This document shows positions 37,901 through 50,200 of a DNA stretch of 64,000 bases, piece after piece. The notes under the pieces were generated by a model. The model saw only the letters and a list, made by a program, of their open reading frames with translations, was not told the DNA's origin and ran no database searches. The position numbers and the translations under genes were made by a program. Where the stretch lies: contig CM068587.1 of the NCBI GenBank assembly GCA_035048485.1, forward strand, positions 35,585,316-35,649,315, given 5' to 3'. This DNA comes from Pteria penguin (lineage: Eukaryota; Mollusca; Bivalvia; Pterioida; Pteriidae). Within the stretch, counting starts at the first letter, position 1. Each line of letters opens with the position of its first letter.

Positions 37901-39897
37901 GAAAATAAAACCCGAGGTCCCATGTCATGGTAGTGGTACGTAGGAGATCCCTCACTACTTCGGGGCGGGGAGGAGAGGGGGGAGTTGGGTTGTTGAGTTC
38001 CAATGCAAAGGTATAAATCTGTGCTATGCATAAGGTAGATGCCGTCACCATACACGTGAAATGGTCGTGGAGTGACGCAAAACAATAATCAATCAGTCAT
38101 CTAAGCGAAACATACATGTGATTGGCGGTACCTTTTCCACAGACCAGTCAATCCTCCTAATGCTATCATATTGGTAATAGGGTGGTAATGTCATCACAGG
38201 AACATTTCACGTACATGGTGGTAGCACCTAACCAGTGTGTGACCACAAATCACAAAAACCAAGCCACTGATCTCCCCACAGCGCAGCTCTTACATGCTTG
38301 GGCGTCACACCGTTCGTCTCTTGTATGCTTAGACAGTAGCAGTGTCCGAATACTAGGAGTCACACCATGCGTCTCTTGCATGCTTAGACATACATGTAGC
38401 AGCAGTGTCCGAATACAGAGCGTCACATTAGAAATCCCGTTCAACTCCATGTGTTGTTGAAAATAAGATAATATCAAAATATCACTATGATTAAAGGAAG
38501 CACCAAGCATAATACGATACTGCAAATATTTGATAACAATAAAAGGAACATTACTCGAAGTTACTGGGATAATATCGATAATACTTTTAATTTCTGCAGG
38601 ATACAAACGGTGTCAGCAGTTCACAAATATACCCTACGGCACAACAGATATCCACGATTATGCAGTAGAAGCATGCAGAAAGAGAGGAGGGAGACTGGTC
38701 AGAATTACATCGAGAAAACGTCACCAGGAAGTCAAGTCCTGTATTGGTAATACCCTTCAGTTAGAGGCCTGATAGTTGATTGGTGTTTTACGTCGCTTTC
38801 AACAATGCTTCAGTTATTGTTTGTAGCGAGACTAGGTGTGTAGGAGATGTATGTGGGGACACCAGGTGTCTAGGAGGTGTAAGTGTCTCCTGTTTGTGTG
38901 GATACCAGAAGTCTAGGAGGGGTAAGCGTCTCCTGTTTGTGTGGACCAGGTGTTTAGGAGGTGTAAGCGTCTCCTGTTTGTGTGGATACTAGGTGTCTAG
39001 GAGATATAAGCGTCTCATGTATGTAGCGAGACCAGGTATCTAGGGGATGTAAGCGTCTCCTGTCTGTGGGACACCAGGTGTGTAGGAAATGTAAGCGTCT
39101 CCTGTTTGTGGCGAGACGAGGTGTCTAGGGGATGTAAGTGTCTCTTGTTCGTGGGGATACCAGGTATCTAAGAGATGTAAGCGTCTCCTGTTCGTGGGGA
39201 CACCAGGTGTCTAGAAGAGGTAAGCGTCTCCTGTTTGTAGGGACACCAGGCGTCTAGGAGATGTAAGCGTCTCCTGTATGTACCGAGACCAGGTATCTAG
39301 GGGATGTAAGCGTCTCCTGTCTGTAGCGAAACCAGGTGACTAGGGGATGTAAGCTTCTCCTGTTTCTGGGGACACCAGGTGTGTAGGAGGTGTAAGCGTC
39401 TCTTGTTTGTGAGGACACCAGGTGTGTATGGGATGTAAGCGTTTGGCTACATCGCGGAATGATTGTCAGTAACATACAGATTTCACAAAAGAACAAACTT
39501 AGATTCTTGAGAAAACTCTGATAAGAAAATTGCGATTAAAAATCGAAATGAGAAGTTTTTTGTAAGCGGTATAAGAATGAAGAGAATTGTCATATTCTAT
39601 TAATCAGTATGTCGTCGACCCTTGACAGTAAAACCCTATTTTCACAACGTTTCAGACTGCTCTGGCATGCGATTCATCTTTATTGACGGAATACTGAAGG
39701 CTGATGGGAAGTGGTACTATGACGACGATACAGAGATGACGTATGTGGCATGGCAGTCTGGCCAACCAAACAATGTGGGTTCCAGTCAACCTTACGCGGC
39801 ACTGGAATGTAACAAACTTCAATTCAATGACATGTGGCCCATTTTCCGTTATCCTGCAACCACAAATAATTCAGCATACGTTTGTGAATTTTTGTAA
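34903..39897 (+). CDS. Secreted coiled-coil protein with C-type lectin domain
   Basis: Three exons join in frame: 34903-35251, 38600-38746 and 39656-39897 (738 nt, 245 residues). Residues 1-20 form a signal peptide (YLTVFCIINSVFLAFGASS). Residues about 45-110 form a charged heptad-like coiled coil (LKKLIADEIAKKYQLQEL, ELRTVKSENILLKKRI) with two N-glycosylation sequons. The lectin domain runs from about 117 to the end: AVEACRKRGGRLVRITS, GKWYYDDDTEMTYVAWQSG, then QPNNVG at the sugar-specificity site (EPN/QPD position), FNDMWP at the WND position, and AYVCEF. The cysteine expected after the WND motif is missing, while extra cysteines occur early in the domain. Such lectins usually oligomerise and bind carbohydrates in innate recognition. 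Ligand and calcium dependence are not predictable here. Confidence 0.85.
37870..38097 (+). repeat. 5'-truncated SINE
   Basis: The body aataaaacccgaggtccca, gagatccctcactacttcgg, aaggtagatgccgtcaccat, tgacgcaaaacaataatcaa aligns to the 10711 family, with a short G-rich insertion. The head is missing. It lies in intron 1 of the lectin gene. Confidence 0.8.
38285..38435 (+). repeat. About 55-75-bp repeat, two to three copies
   Basis: gcgtcacacc.t.cgtctctt, gcatgcttagaca and agcagtgtccgaatac recur, about 200 bp upstream of lectin exon 2. Confidence 0.75.
38830..39445 (+). repeat. Minisatellite, about 43-bp unit, about 14 copies
   Basis: The unit reads gtgtctaggagatgtaagcg, tctcctgtttgtggggacac, cag. 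It fills most of intron 2 of the lectin gene. Many units contain ggtgtaag/atgtaag, which resembles a splice donor. It is not visibly derived from the neighbouring exons. Confidence 0.93.
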
Positions 39898-39979
39898 ATA
39901 TGACCGTTTTTAAAAATGTATGTGCTGTATATATGTCATTAACACCTAAAGGAACAAAGAATAGAAATGCATATAGAAG

Positions 39980-39981
39980 AA

Positions 39982-40040
<59 letters not shown>
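39980..40040. repeat. (TA)n microsatellite
   Basis: About 60 bp of TA repeat, 85 bp after the lectin stop codon. Confidence 0.95.
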
Positions 40041-40043
<3 letters not shown>

Positions 40044-40254
40044 CTTGCAATACGTGTCCTGAAGTGTGTCTCTTTGGTAATAGTGACATTTGTTAGTGAT
40101 ACTCAAATACTTTTGCTGGCAATACCAGTATATCATTTATATCCATGATGACCTTGACAATATGTTCTCAGGTCAAACACATTTCCTACTACGATTCATC
40201 TACATAGATGAACTCATTTCACGAGGCATAAATATTATACGCCGACAAAGCATT

Positions 40255-41095
40255 ACAGATGATAGGAGTTGCAGGTGATAGAAGGAACAGATGATAGGAG
40301 GGACATATGGTAAGAGGGACAGATGCTAGGAGGGATAGGTGATAGAAGGGACAAATGGTAGGAGGGATAGATGGTAGGAGGGACAGATGGTAGGAAGAAC
40401 AGATGGTATGAGGGACATATGGTAGGAGGGACAGATGCTAGGGGGACATGTGATAGAAGGGACAAATGGTAGGAGGGACATATGGTAGGAAGTACAGATG
40501 GTAGGAGGGAAAAATGATAGGAGGCACAAGTGATAGGAATGACGGATGGTAGGGGGACAGGTAATAGATGAGACAGATAATAGGAGGGACAGGTGATAAA
40601 TGGGAAAGATGGTAGGATGGACAGAAGATAGGAGGGACAGGTGATAGGAAGGACGGATGGTAGGAGGGAGCGATGATAGAAGGGACAAATGATAGGAAGG
40701 ATGGATGGTAGGAGGGACATGTGATAGGAAGGACAGATGGTAGAAGGGACAGATGATAGGAGGAACAGATGGTAGGAGGGACAGATGAAAGGAGGGAGAT
40801 ATGGTGGAAAGGACAGATGATAGTTAAGACAGTTGATAGGAAGGACAGATGGACGAGGGACGGATGGCAGGAGGGACAGATAGTAGGAAGGACAGGTGAT
40901 AGGAAGGACGGATGGAGAGAAGATGGTAGAAAGAATAGATGGTAGGAGGGACAGGTGATAAGAGGGACAGATGTTAGGAAGGACAGATGATAAGGGGGAC
41001 AGATAGATGTAGGGAAAGATGGTAGGTGGGACAGATTGCAGAAGGGACAGGTGATAGAATGGACAGATGGTAGGAGGTACAGATGGTAGAGTGGA
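40255..41095. repeat. Minisatellite, 16-bp unit, about 50 copies
   Basis: The unit gatggtaggagggaca is repeated with single-base variation over 840 bp. Because 16 is not a multiple of 3, a 48-bp super-period gives a long spurious open frame on the minus strand. Confidence 0.95.
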
Positions 41096-41304
41096 CAGTA
41101 AACAGTATATCTGACAAAATCGAGATATTAAAAAGAATGCCTCCATTTGATATAAATATCACTAAGACACGATTGGACACCCACAATTTTTACAGTTCAA
41201 TACCTATTGAATTTATGTTTGTTGTCTTCATTGCTTGATCTTTCAAAACCTCTTAGGAATAAACTTAATACATTCATAACTTTTCTGATTTTTTATAACC
41301 CCCG

Positions 41305-42037
41305 CAAATGAAGTTGGGGGGGGGGGTATATAGGAATCACCTTCTCCGCTTGTCTGTCTGTCCAGAAAACTTTAACCTTGACCATAACTTTTGAACCAAA
41401 AGAGACTGGGTATTCATACTACACATGTATATTCCTTGTGGCAAGACCTTTCTTTTGGTACCAAAATTTTGACCTTGTGACCTTTGCCTTGACATTTGAC
41501 TTTCCTTTTAAAAACTTTAACCTTAGTCATAACTTTTGAAAGAAAAGAGATGGGACCTTCATACTACACATGTGTATTCCTTGTGGCAAGACCTTTCTGT
41601 CGATACCAACATTTTCGACCTTGTGATCTTCTTCTCGATGTTTGACCTACTTTTTAAAAACTTTCACCTTAGCCACAACTTTTGAAAGAAAAGAGATAGG
41701 AACTTCATACTACACATGTGCATTCCTTGTGACAAGACCTTTCAGTCAGTACCAGCATTTTGACCTTGTGACCTTGGCCTTGACATTTGACTTTTTTGGG
41801 GAAAAACTTTAACTTTGACGATAAAGTATAGTCAGAGAGAGATAGGGAGTCAATTTTACATGTGTGTATTCTGTATGACAAGTCCTGTACACTGATACAA
41901 GAAGAATTTACACAACCCCCTTGACCTTCACCTCAAAAACTTTAATATTAGTCACATATATAGTTCTATGCCCTATTTTGAATTAAGGTGCCGCGGGGGG
42001 GGGGGGGGGGGGGTATTTGTCCCGTTAGGACAGTTCT
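41305..42037 (+). repeat. Dispersed repeat with about 145-bp internal tandem units
   Basis: The left end is aacccccgcaaatgaag plus a G run and tataggaatcacc. The right end is ggtatttgtcccgttaggac, agttctag. Between them four tandem units of about 145 bp carry aaaactttaacctt, cataacttttgaa, tactacacatgt, attccttgtggcaagacctt and accttgtgacctt. Inverted relatives lie at 3655 and 47785. It could be a non-autonomous transposon; no TIR or transposase is evident. Confidence 0.8.
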
Positions 42038-42362
42038 AGTTTTTGGGTCAGCTATGTTTTAGTACATACACTTTCAAGCACTTAAAAACGAAAAATAATA
42101 TGGTAACACAAGGCCTGTATGTCATAATGCTCAGTAAAATATACATCTAAGCAGGAAGTTATAAAAGGTGCTTTCCTCTATTTCTTTTCATAGGTCTACA
42201 TGTTAAATGTTAGCCTGTCTGGTTTACAGTCCCTTGGTGCCAATATTCATTGGCATATTAATGTTATCTGGAGGAGGGAGCTCTAGGTAAGATATCCTTC
42301 TTGTTGCTCAATCCTCAGCTTACTATACTTTGTTGAATTGTATTATAATCTGTTACTTAACA

Positions 42363-42490
42363 ATAAATAATGTTAAACCAACCTCTTAAACATAGTGGCG
42401 CAATCCGGGAATCGAACCCCGATCGTCGGCGCAGCAAGCCAAGCGCTTGACCACTACACCAAGCCTGCCCCAAACAGCAACAGGTGTCGC
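42363..42490 (-). repeat. tRNA-derived SINE head, second family
   Basis: The complement shows A box ttggtgtagtggtcaagcg and B box ggttcgattccc, with flanks shared with 5890-5990 and 7440-7545. This is the best-preserved copy of that head. Confidence 0.75.
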
Positions 42491-42629
42491 CACTTACCGA
42501 GTGTGGTGTTCCAAGGAATGTGTACCGACTGCAGATGTAGTTAATACATCTGAAAAGAATTGTGGCACACAGTCGTAGCAACACAAAAGTCAATATAAGA
42601 CAAAAATAAGTGTAAAGTTTACACAAGTT

Positions 42630-45600
42630 TATTTCATGATTTTTTTTTCATTTCTTCATAATGTACATGCACAACGCCAGCTTACATGAACAACTTCTGT
42701 GTAACTATCATAAACTAGTGATTGAAATATTTTCCAAAACTTTCTTCGCACTTTGTACTGCAAATTCCTTTCCCTTTGCAATACATACACCATACATCGC
42801 TTTACTCTATTTCTATACAATTCAGCCAACTTTTTGGATAGTAATAATAGTAACAACGCATTTATTAAACTGATGAACGACATCATATTTCATTTCTTGT
42901 TCAAATATTAACCATTATTTTCAACATTTAAATCTTTTCTTATCTGCCAATCCAAATTTTATATAAATAACTCTTATTTGATTTTTTTTTATCGTAAAGT
43001 TTTTTCCTCTTTTAGATACAATAAAACACAACATGATTTTTATCCAAATCTCTCATTAATGAATCGTCTTCCTTAAAAAATCCACAGTGGAAACATTCGG
43101 AAAAAATGATGTGTGTTTTATCAGAAATATAATTTATAAAAATTTCTATTATAAAACTTTCCTATTTTTCGCCGGTTAAGTACTAAACATACAATATTAC
43201 ATACATTTTATTTATTTTTAATTAAATAACAAATTATAGAGACAATGGACATAAACAATAAATAATTTAATACATTAATGAAACTGAACACTGGGTAACA
43301 CAACACACAAATTGTTATAATTCGTATATTAATTTCAATACCTGAATATACGTCAACTGATTTACATATACAAAAATATGCAATGCAACAAATCCCAGAA
43401 CACTCAGAAGATTTTTTTTCCAAAAATAAAACTTTTTCTTACGTTATTTCCTCAAAATTCTTCATATACTGTACACACGTTAAAGTGTGTATTACTTCAC
43501 AAATTATGAATATTTTCTTGTAAAATGATACTAACATTCTGGTATGAATTGTACTGCATAATTTTAAATGAACCGAACACATAAGGATGTTCGAGAGGAA
43601 AAAAGAAAAGATCAGGAATGGCACTTTTGGCATAATAATTCAAATGCATCAATTTAATCCGCACAACCACAATAATCAAAATAATGAATATCAAAAAGTT
43701 GTCTGCGCGCTGAGGAAGCTAGCACCGACGCAGAATCATATAAAATTAATGCTGTGTTTTCTAAATTTAATCAAAAGTGTTTGATCTTAAAACTGTCAGT
43801 TTAATTTAAGAAAGTACATTCAGTACCAATTTTTGTAATTTGAAAAGTGTGTGCATAGATTGGAAATTTTTCATATAGATACTATTTTACCCTTTTTATC
43901 ATGACATTTTACATCAGAAATTTCATTGATTTTTGAAGTTCTGATTTGAATATGTATTTTCAACAGTTAAGCGGGCTTACGTTTCAAAATTATGAAAGAA
44001 GTTTTATATAAGTATCAGATGAAAATTTGTTTTAGATCTTGACTTCATAATAAATTTACTGAAATACATAACAGAACAGGACTATATTTGATAATGAAAC
44101 ATTCTTATACTCATCTTGTCAGATGGAGAGCCGACTAGTTCACAAAAGAAATTACAGGTAAAATGTTAATAAACAATTTCACAATCATAGATAACGTGAA
44201 AATAAAATTTGAATTGGAAGAAACAAAATCAACTGGCTTTCAGAACATAAAATAATCTCAAAAGGAGGTATATAAAACAATAATTATTCAAAATTACAAA
44301 ATTCATGTATATTACATTCTACTCACTACTCATCATTGCTGTAAAAAAAATCTTATTGATAATCAACAACTCTTTCATGAGGAACAAAAACATTTCTTGA
44401 GAACTTTTGAAAAGAACACATGTATTAACCATTGTATACTGAAGTACATACGGACAGCATTACAAATGCATTAATTGCATCAAATTTTTTAGTCCAGGCC
44501 AGAGTGAATCAGGATTTAGTAAAAGCTGAAAAATATATACCTTTAGCTTATATACGACAGAAAAATTTTACACTAAGCGTTAATTACGGACAAACTATCA
44601 TGTTACGTATATGCCTGAATATGAAACCCATTTCTAATGAATATACCATATAAAATTTACAAAATATACAATTTCCCTACTGGACGGGATAATTTGCTGG
44701 CAACTGCTTCGTTGCTTATTTTATTTCATGGTGTGTAGATGTTTCACCATTTCCTGAATGATTTTACAATAAGATTGTATATATATCAACAAGTCCTTGA
44801 TGTCGCAAGCCTTTATGTTTCCAGCTTTATCAATCCTTACTTTGAGCATATTTCCCTATCATTTCATATGACATGGCAAATGTAATAGTTTAACATTTTA
44901 TCATATACATTTGTATATGACATTCATACAAAATCTATTTCATATCATATCTTAACTTTTACAAGAATAATTATCTATTCCTTTTTCATCCATTTTCACT
45001 GCAGCATAATGAGCTACCCAAAATCACTGCACACCTTTCAAGCAATATTCTTCAAAATATGCTTGTTTAAAACTTCCTCAATCCATCTAACAACAATCCT
45101 TACCCATCCTCATTAACTTATCAAATTTGCGATCAAATATCCAACAATATATCAGTAGCAGTGCTGAATCGATTTCAATCAAATCTTGCATAGGTAGCAG
45201 ACTGATAAAATATCATGTACATCACTGTTCAACAGCTTAGATTCGAATCAATTCTTTCAAACTACAATACAGCAAGAAACCAGAGGCAAACTGGTTTTAA
45301 CCCCGTAACATTTCCTACTCCATTTCTTTCAAGTCTTGCACTTGTTTGCAAAATCTTGAATAAATTTACAAGCAATTATACTTGCTTTATACACACATTG
45401 CGACAGCCAGAATTTTGGCCTTCACCTTTCATTATAACCAGAGAAACGGTTCTCAGGTATCAATTTCAATTCACCTATCTTATAAAACCACACATCAGCA
45501 CAGAAAAGATATGTGATACTGCAAGTCCAGTTACAACTGCTGCAAATTTATTTACAACATTAGTAAATTCAACTACAACCTTGAAACAACCTCTTCACAG

Positions 45601-47267
45601 CATGTTTTATAATACGAAGTCTGCAGAATCTTTAGACTCAATGCTAAGCACTTCGTGCATTTATACACACTGATTTCCTCCTTCTTTTAGTCCCTTATAC
45701 CAATGAGGCAAACAGCACTGACTAAGTCCATGCAGTGTATACATATCACCATCCTTTCCAGAACAATACATTGCTAGTTTTGCAATTACTTCTAGGTCAC
45801 CTGTATCACCCCCATGGGATTTACCTCTGAACAAATGTTTCCCTTTCAACTGCACTCATTTCTTCATACCCATTATAAAATCTAAATATAGATGTTCAAT
45901 GACCTTCAATATCTAGGCTGTAAAATAGTGCAATAGTCTTCAACAACCTCTGGTCAATATAACCATTTCATCTTTTCATTTTGGGACAAATAAGCTTGCC
46001 AAATACAAGTTCACATGTACATGTATTGGTATCTGTTATCATATATTTTTGGTCTCACCATATATGGACCTATGATAATCATGTAAAGTTTCCATGGAAA
46101 CTTACTGAAACCATCCAATCATCATGCTGCATTCATCATATTCTTTACCACTGAATGGACCTCGTCCATTTTCTTTTAGTCCTTCTGTTTACATATATGT
46201 GCAGTGAATAGTGTGTGCACACCAAACACATTTGTCAAGTTTCCACTGTGATATGTTTTTCCTACATATATTTATACTGTACAAGAATTCTTAATACAAC
46301 AGTAAAATATGCACACATTTTTTTTTTTCATTTTGTTTAAATTAGTGCCCTATTTTCTTTTTACACATGATAAAAAATTCTCTTTAAACTAAAAAATTGA
46401 TAACAATCTCAAACCAAAACAAACAAACAACTTTTTCCATTTTAGCTGATTAAAATTATCTGCCAAAGGCATTTTAACATTCTTTTTCATAAATATGCTA
46501 AATCAATGATCATATTGCAAGATTAAATCAGTATGCATGAAAATCCCTAACAAAACAAGAAACAACTTCAACCTAAAATCAAAACTTAACAATTGATCTA
46601 CCTAGCACTACCTTACAGTAAAACCTTCTCTCCCACTTTGGGATCAAGAAGATCTCAAAATTGTTCCAACATGAGTATATGTACAATTTGAGACATTTCT
46701 ATGATCAAGGCAAATAAATATCATACGACATAATATAACTCTCTCCTGAGAGTTAAAAAGAGGCCAAAAAATGGGGTCTCTTTATGTTAGCTGCCATATG
46801 TACATTATGAGTGTATGCATGAACAATACTTTGTAATCGTGCATTCCATTACCATCAGAACCTCTTAAGAGGTTGTCCAGATCCAAAATCAAACTATCCT
46901 AGCTTCATCCACAATGATGTTTTAACTGATTTTGCATATTTCTAAAGGATATTTTTTTCACAGGGATTTTTTTTTGGTAAAATCATGAACTACATGAATG
47001 TTATATAAAATATATACACATGGAATAAATTCTTAATCAATTTCTTTTTTAATCCTGGATGAATATTTCATTTCATGAAGGACAAGGGTGACAACTCTAG
47101 TCCTTAATTGGAACTCTACATTTATTTACAAATTTTCTGATTTTAATATTTTTTTTTTTTGCTTATAAAAAATATCAAGACAAGAAATAGCACTTACTTT
47201 AGCACTACATGGTGCATTTTTACAAAAATATACAAACTACTTTTTTTTCTTCAGATTTCTCTGTTTC
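42630..47267 (-). other. AT-rich, repeat-poor stretch; possible long 3' UTR of the KASH gene
   Basis: These 4.6 kb follow the KASH stop codon on the minus strand and contain none of the SINEs or transposons that fill the rest of the window. No coding domain is recognised. An AATAAA on the minus strand near 42630 could end the transcript. The absence of insertions suggests constraint, but this is inference only. Confidence 0.35.
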
Positions 47268-50200
47268 TTAAACTGGAGGTGGTCCATTCACATATCGTAA
47301 TTCAGGCGTTAACCTAACAGTGAGATCACCTAGGTGTTTGATTGTATCCGAGTCTGCAAAGTATGTCGCTATACCAAAGATCATGAAAGCCCCTGCAGCT
47401 TTGATGTAGCGAGATGAATACCAAGATGAAGATGATTGTTGCTGTGGCGATAACGTCAATAATGTAGGATGTGCTGCTGCCATTTGCAATTCCTCATCAG
47501 CCCTGAAGTCAAAATATTTGTATTAATTGAATGTGTTCATATTTTTAAATTTACAAATACTGATAAAAATACCAAATTTTTTTTATAAAGTAGAAAATTA
47601 CCAGTAAAGAGAATTTTATTTTTAACAGAGTTTAATATTCTATTGCTGAACTGATAGTGACATATATTTCCAAAGTAAGGTACCAGCCGCTGTCCAAATT
47701 TCAATTGTATTGTTTTGACCGGAAAGGATCTACTTTATTAACAAAAAAGATTAATGCTTAGTTACTCAGGTACTTTTTTTCAAACTAGAACTGTCCTAAC
47801 GGAACAAATACCCCCCTCAGCAACAAAATTTGAAGTTAGGCAGAAATCAAGGTAAAGGTCACAAAGTCAAAAAAATTTGGGGACTGACAGACAGATCTTG
47901 CCATAAGGAATACACATATGTAGTACCAAGGCCCCATCTCTTTTGGTTCAAAAATTACAACTAAGGTTAAAGTTTTCTGGACAGACAGACGGAGAAGGTG
48001 ATTCCAATATAATTATGAAGCAGGGTGTATTTTTTTTTGAATCATCAATTTAATAACATTCGATGAGCAAAGTGAAGCTTGCTAGTAATTTAACAACATT
48101 TCATCCCACTTCCACGCAAATAGTAACATATGTTTTATACTTCGCAGGAAAATACCAGTTTCCAAGATTGGTCATTAACAATGTTTGAAACTGATTTAGG
48201 TCAAAGCTCTCACTATAATCCTGATTGCTGTCCGAGGACTGACATAGCCCCAGACACAATCTGTATGAAGATCAAGTTCATTTTATGGTCCCCTTTAACA
48301 CACTCGAACATTGGTGTCAGTTGAACATTTAGGAAGAAACTTAAATTTGAAAATGTGGAAAAAAAAAAGGATGAAGAAAATCTGGAAAACCATATTAAAA
48401 AATTTTGTATGAGGCATCAAGTTTACTTATGCAGGTGGTGCCTGAGAAACAAAATTTTAATTTTATATGGCCTATTTTAATATTAATTGGCCTTTTCTTT
48501 AACAATCTTTGACAAAGGTGCCATTTTACTGCTAGTATGTTAGTGCTAACAGTTCTACTTCTGACACGAATGTCAAACGAGATTCAAATCGTTATTCTTT
48601 CAATTTTGAGTCTTATTGGGTCAGACAGAGAGATAGAGAGAAGATGAGTCCTAAAAGGCACAAGCATTAATGCAGTACTCTAACGAGACATGCCTTCAAA
48701 CAAACACCTAATGCCTCATCACTGCTTAGTTCCTCTTGAAAAACCGGGTATCTCAGATTTTGAGGATAAACAAAATTTCACTACAAAGTAATACAACTTA
48801 CTGCTTTCTGATTTCCTGTTCAGTTGACCACATAAGAGTTCTTAATTGCCTCTGACCATCAGTCAGTTTATCCTGGACGTCTGCAATGTCCATGGTCAGA
48901 TCTACTTTGGCCGACTCATCCACCAAGTCCTTCAGCTGAATGCGTAGTTCCTGAAGATGTTGAGATTTCTCTTCATAGTTCTGTAGGATACTGTTAAGGT
49001 GCTGTAATGGAAACAAAAATTTGAAGATTTATTTGTTTCAGGTCATATCTGAATTATTTCCCTTGTAAAGTAACAGCACCTGCCTGATGCATTGCTCAGA
49101 AATTATAACTTTTGTAACAAGTCCATCTAAAGATATGAGGGATATTTCATGTCCTAATGTTGGCTTTTAATGTCTCATCCAAAAGATGTGGCACAAAAGA
49201 ATTGATGAACCCATCATGAAACTTTAGGAATTTAGATATTCTGTTGGCTGTTAGTACATGCTCACAAAGTCCAAGGCCACAGCCATAAACTGAGAAAATA
49301 CTTTAGTTAATTTCTTCATTTTAATTTATTCCAATGTAAAAAGTTCAAATAAATTGTCATGCATACTGACTTAATTTTACTTAGGAATGAAACAAAACTA
49401 AAACCTAAATCCAAATTATTAATTCATTGTTAAATAGAAAAATTTGAAATATAACTTAAAAATATTTTCTCAGATTATGGACCAAGGTCCGTGGGGGCTA
49501 CGGTCTGTTTTATATGATTTATTACCTGTAGTCTTCCGTCTGAGTCAAAGCCAGTGAGGACTATGGTCTGTTTCATATAATGTGATTTATCACCTGTAGT
49601 CTTCCATCTGAGTCAAGGCCAGTGAGGACTATGGTCTGTTTTATATAATATGATTTATCACCTGTAGCATTCCGTCTGATTTAAGGCCAGTGAGGACTGT
49701 GGTCTGTTTCATATAATATGATTTATCACCTGTAGTCTTCCGTCCAAGTCAAGGCCAGTGAGGACTATGGTCTGTTTCATATAATATGATTTATCACCTG
49801 TAGTCTTCCGTCTGAGTCAAGGCCAGTGAGGACTGTGGTCTGTTTCATATAATATGATTTATCACCTGTAGTCTTCCGTCTGAGTCAAGGCCAGTGAGGA
49901 CTGTGGTCTGTTTCATATAATATGATTTATCACCTGTAGTCTTCCGTCTGAGTCAAGGCCAGTGAGGACTATGGTCTGTTTCATATAATATGATTTATCA
50001 CCTGTAGTCTTCCGTCGGAGTCAAGGCCAGTGAGGACTGTGGTTTGTTTCATATAATATGATTTTTCACCTGTAGTCTTCCATCTGAGTCAAGGCCAGTG
50101 AGGACTGTGGTCTGTTTCATATAATATGATTTATCACCTGTAGTCTTCCGTCCGAGTCAAGGCCAGTGAGGACTATGGTCTGTTTCATATAATATGATTT

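Noticed and set aside
40253..41146. 297-residue Pro/Ser/Leu-rich open frame on the minus strand
   Set aside because: It is the translation of a 16-bp minisatellite; the periodic peptide follows from the 48-bp super-period, and there are no flanking gene signals.
45215..45673. 152-residue open frame on the plus strand
   Set aside because: No recognisable domain; it lies antisense in the AT-rich stretch downstream of the KASH gene and has no splice or promoter context.
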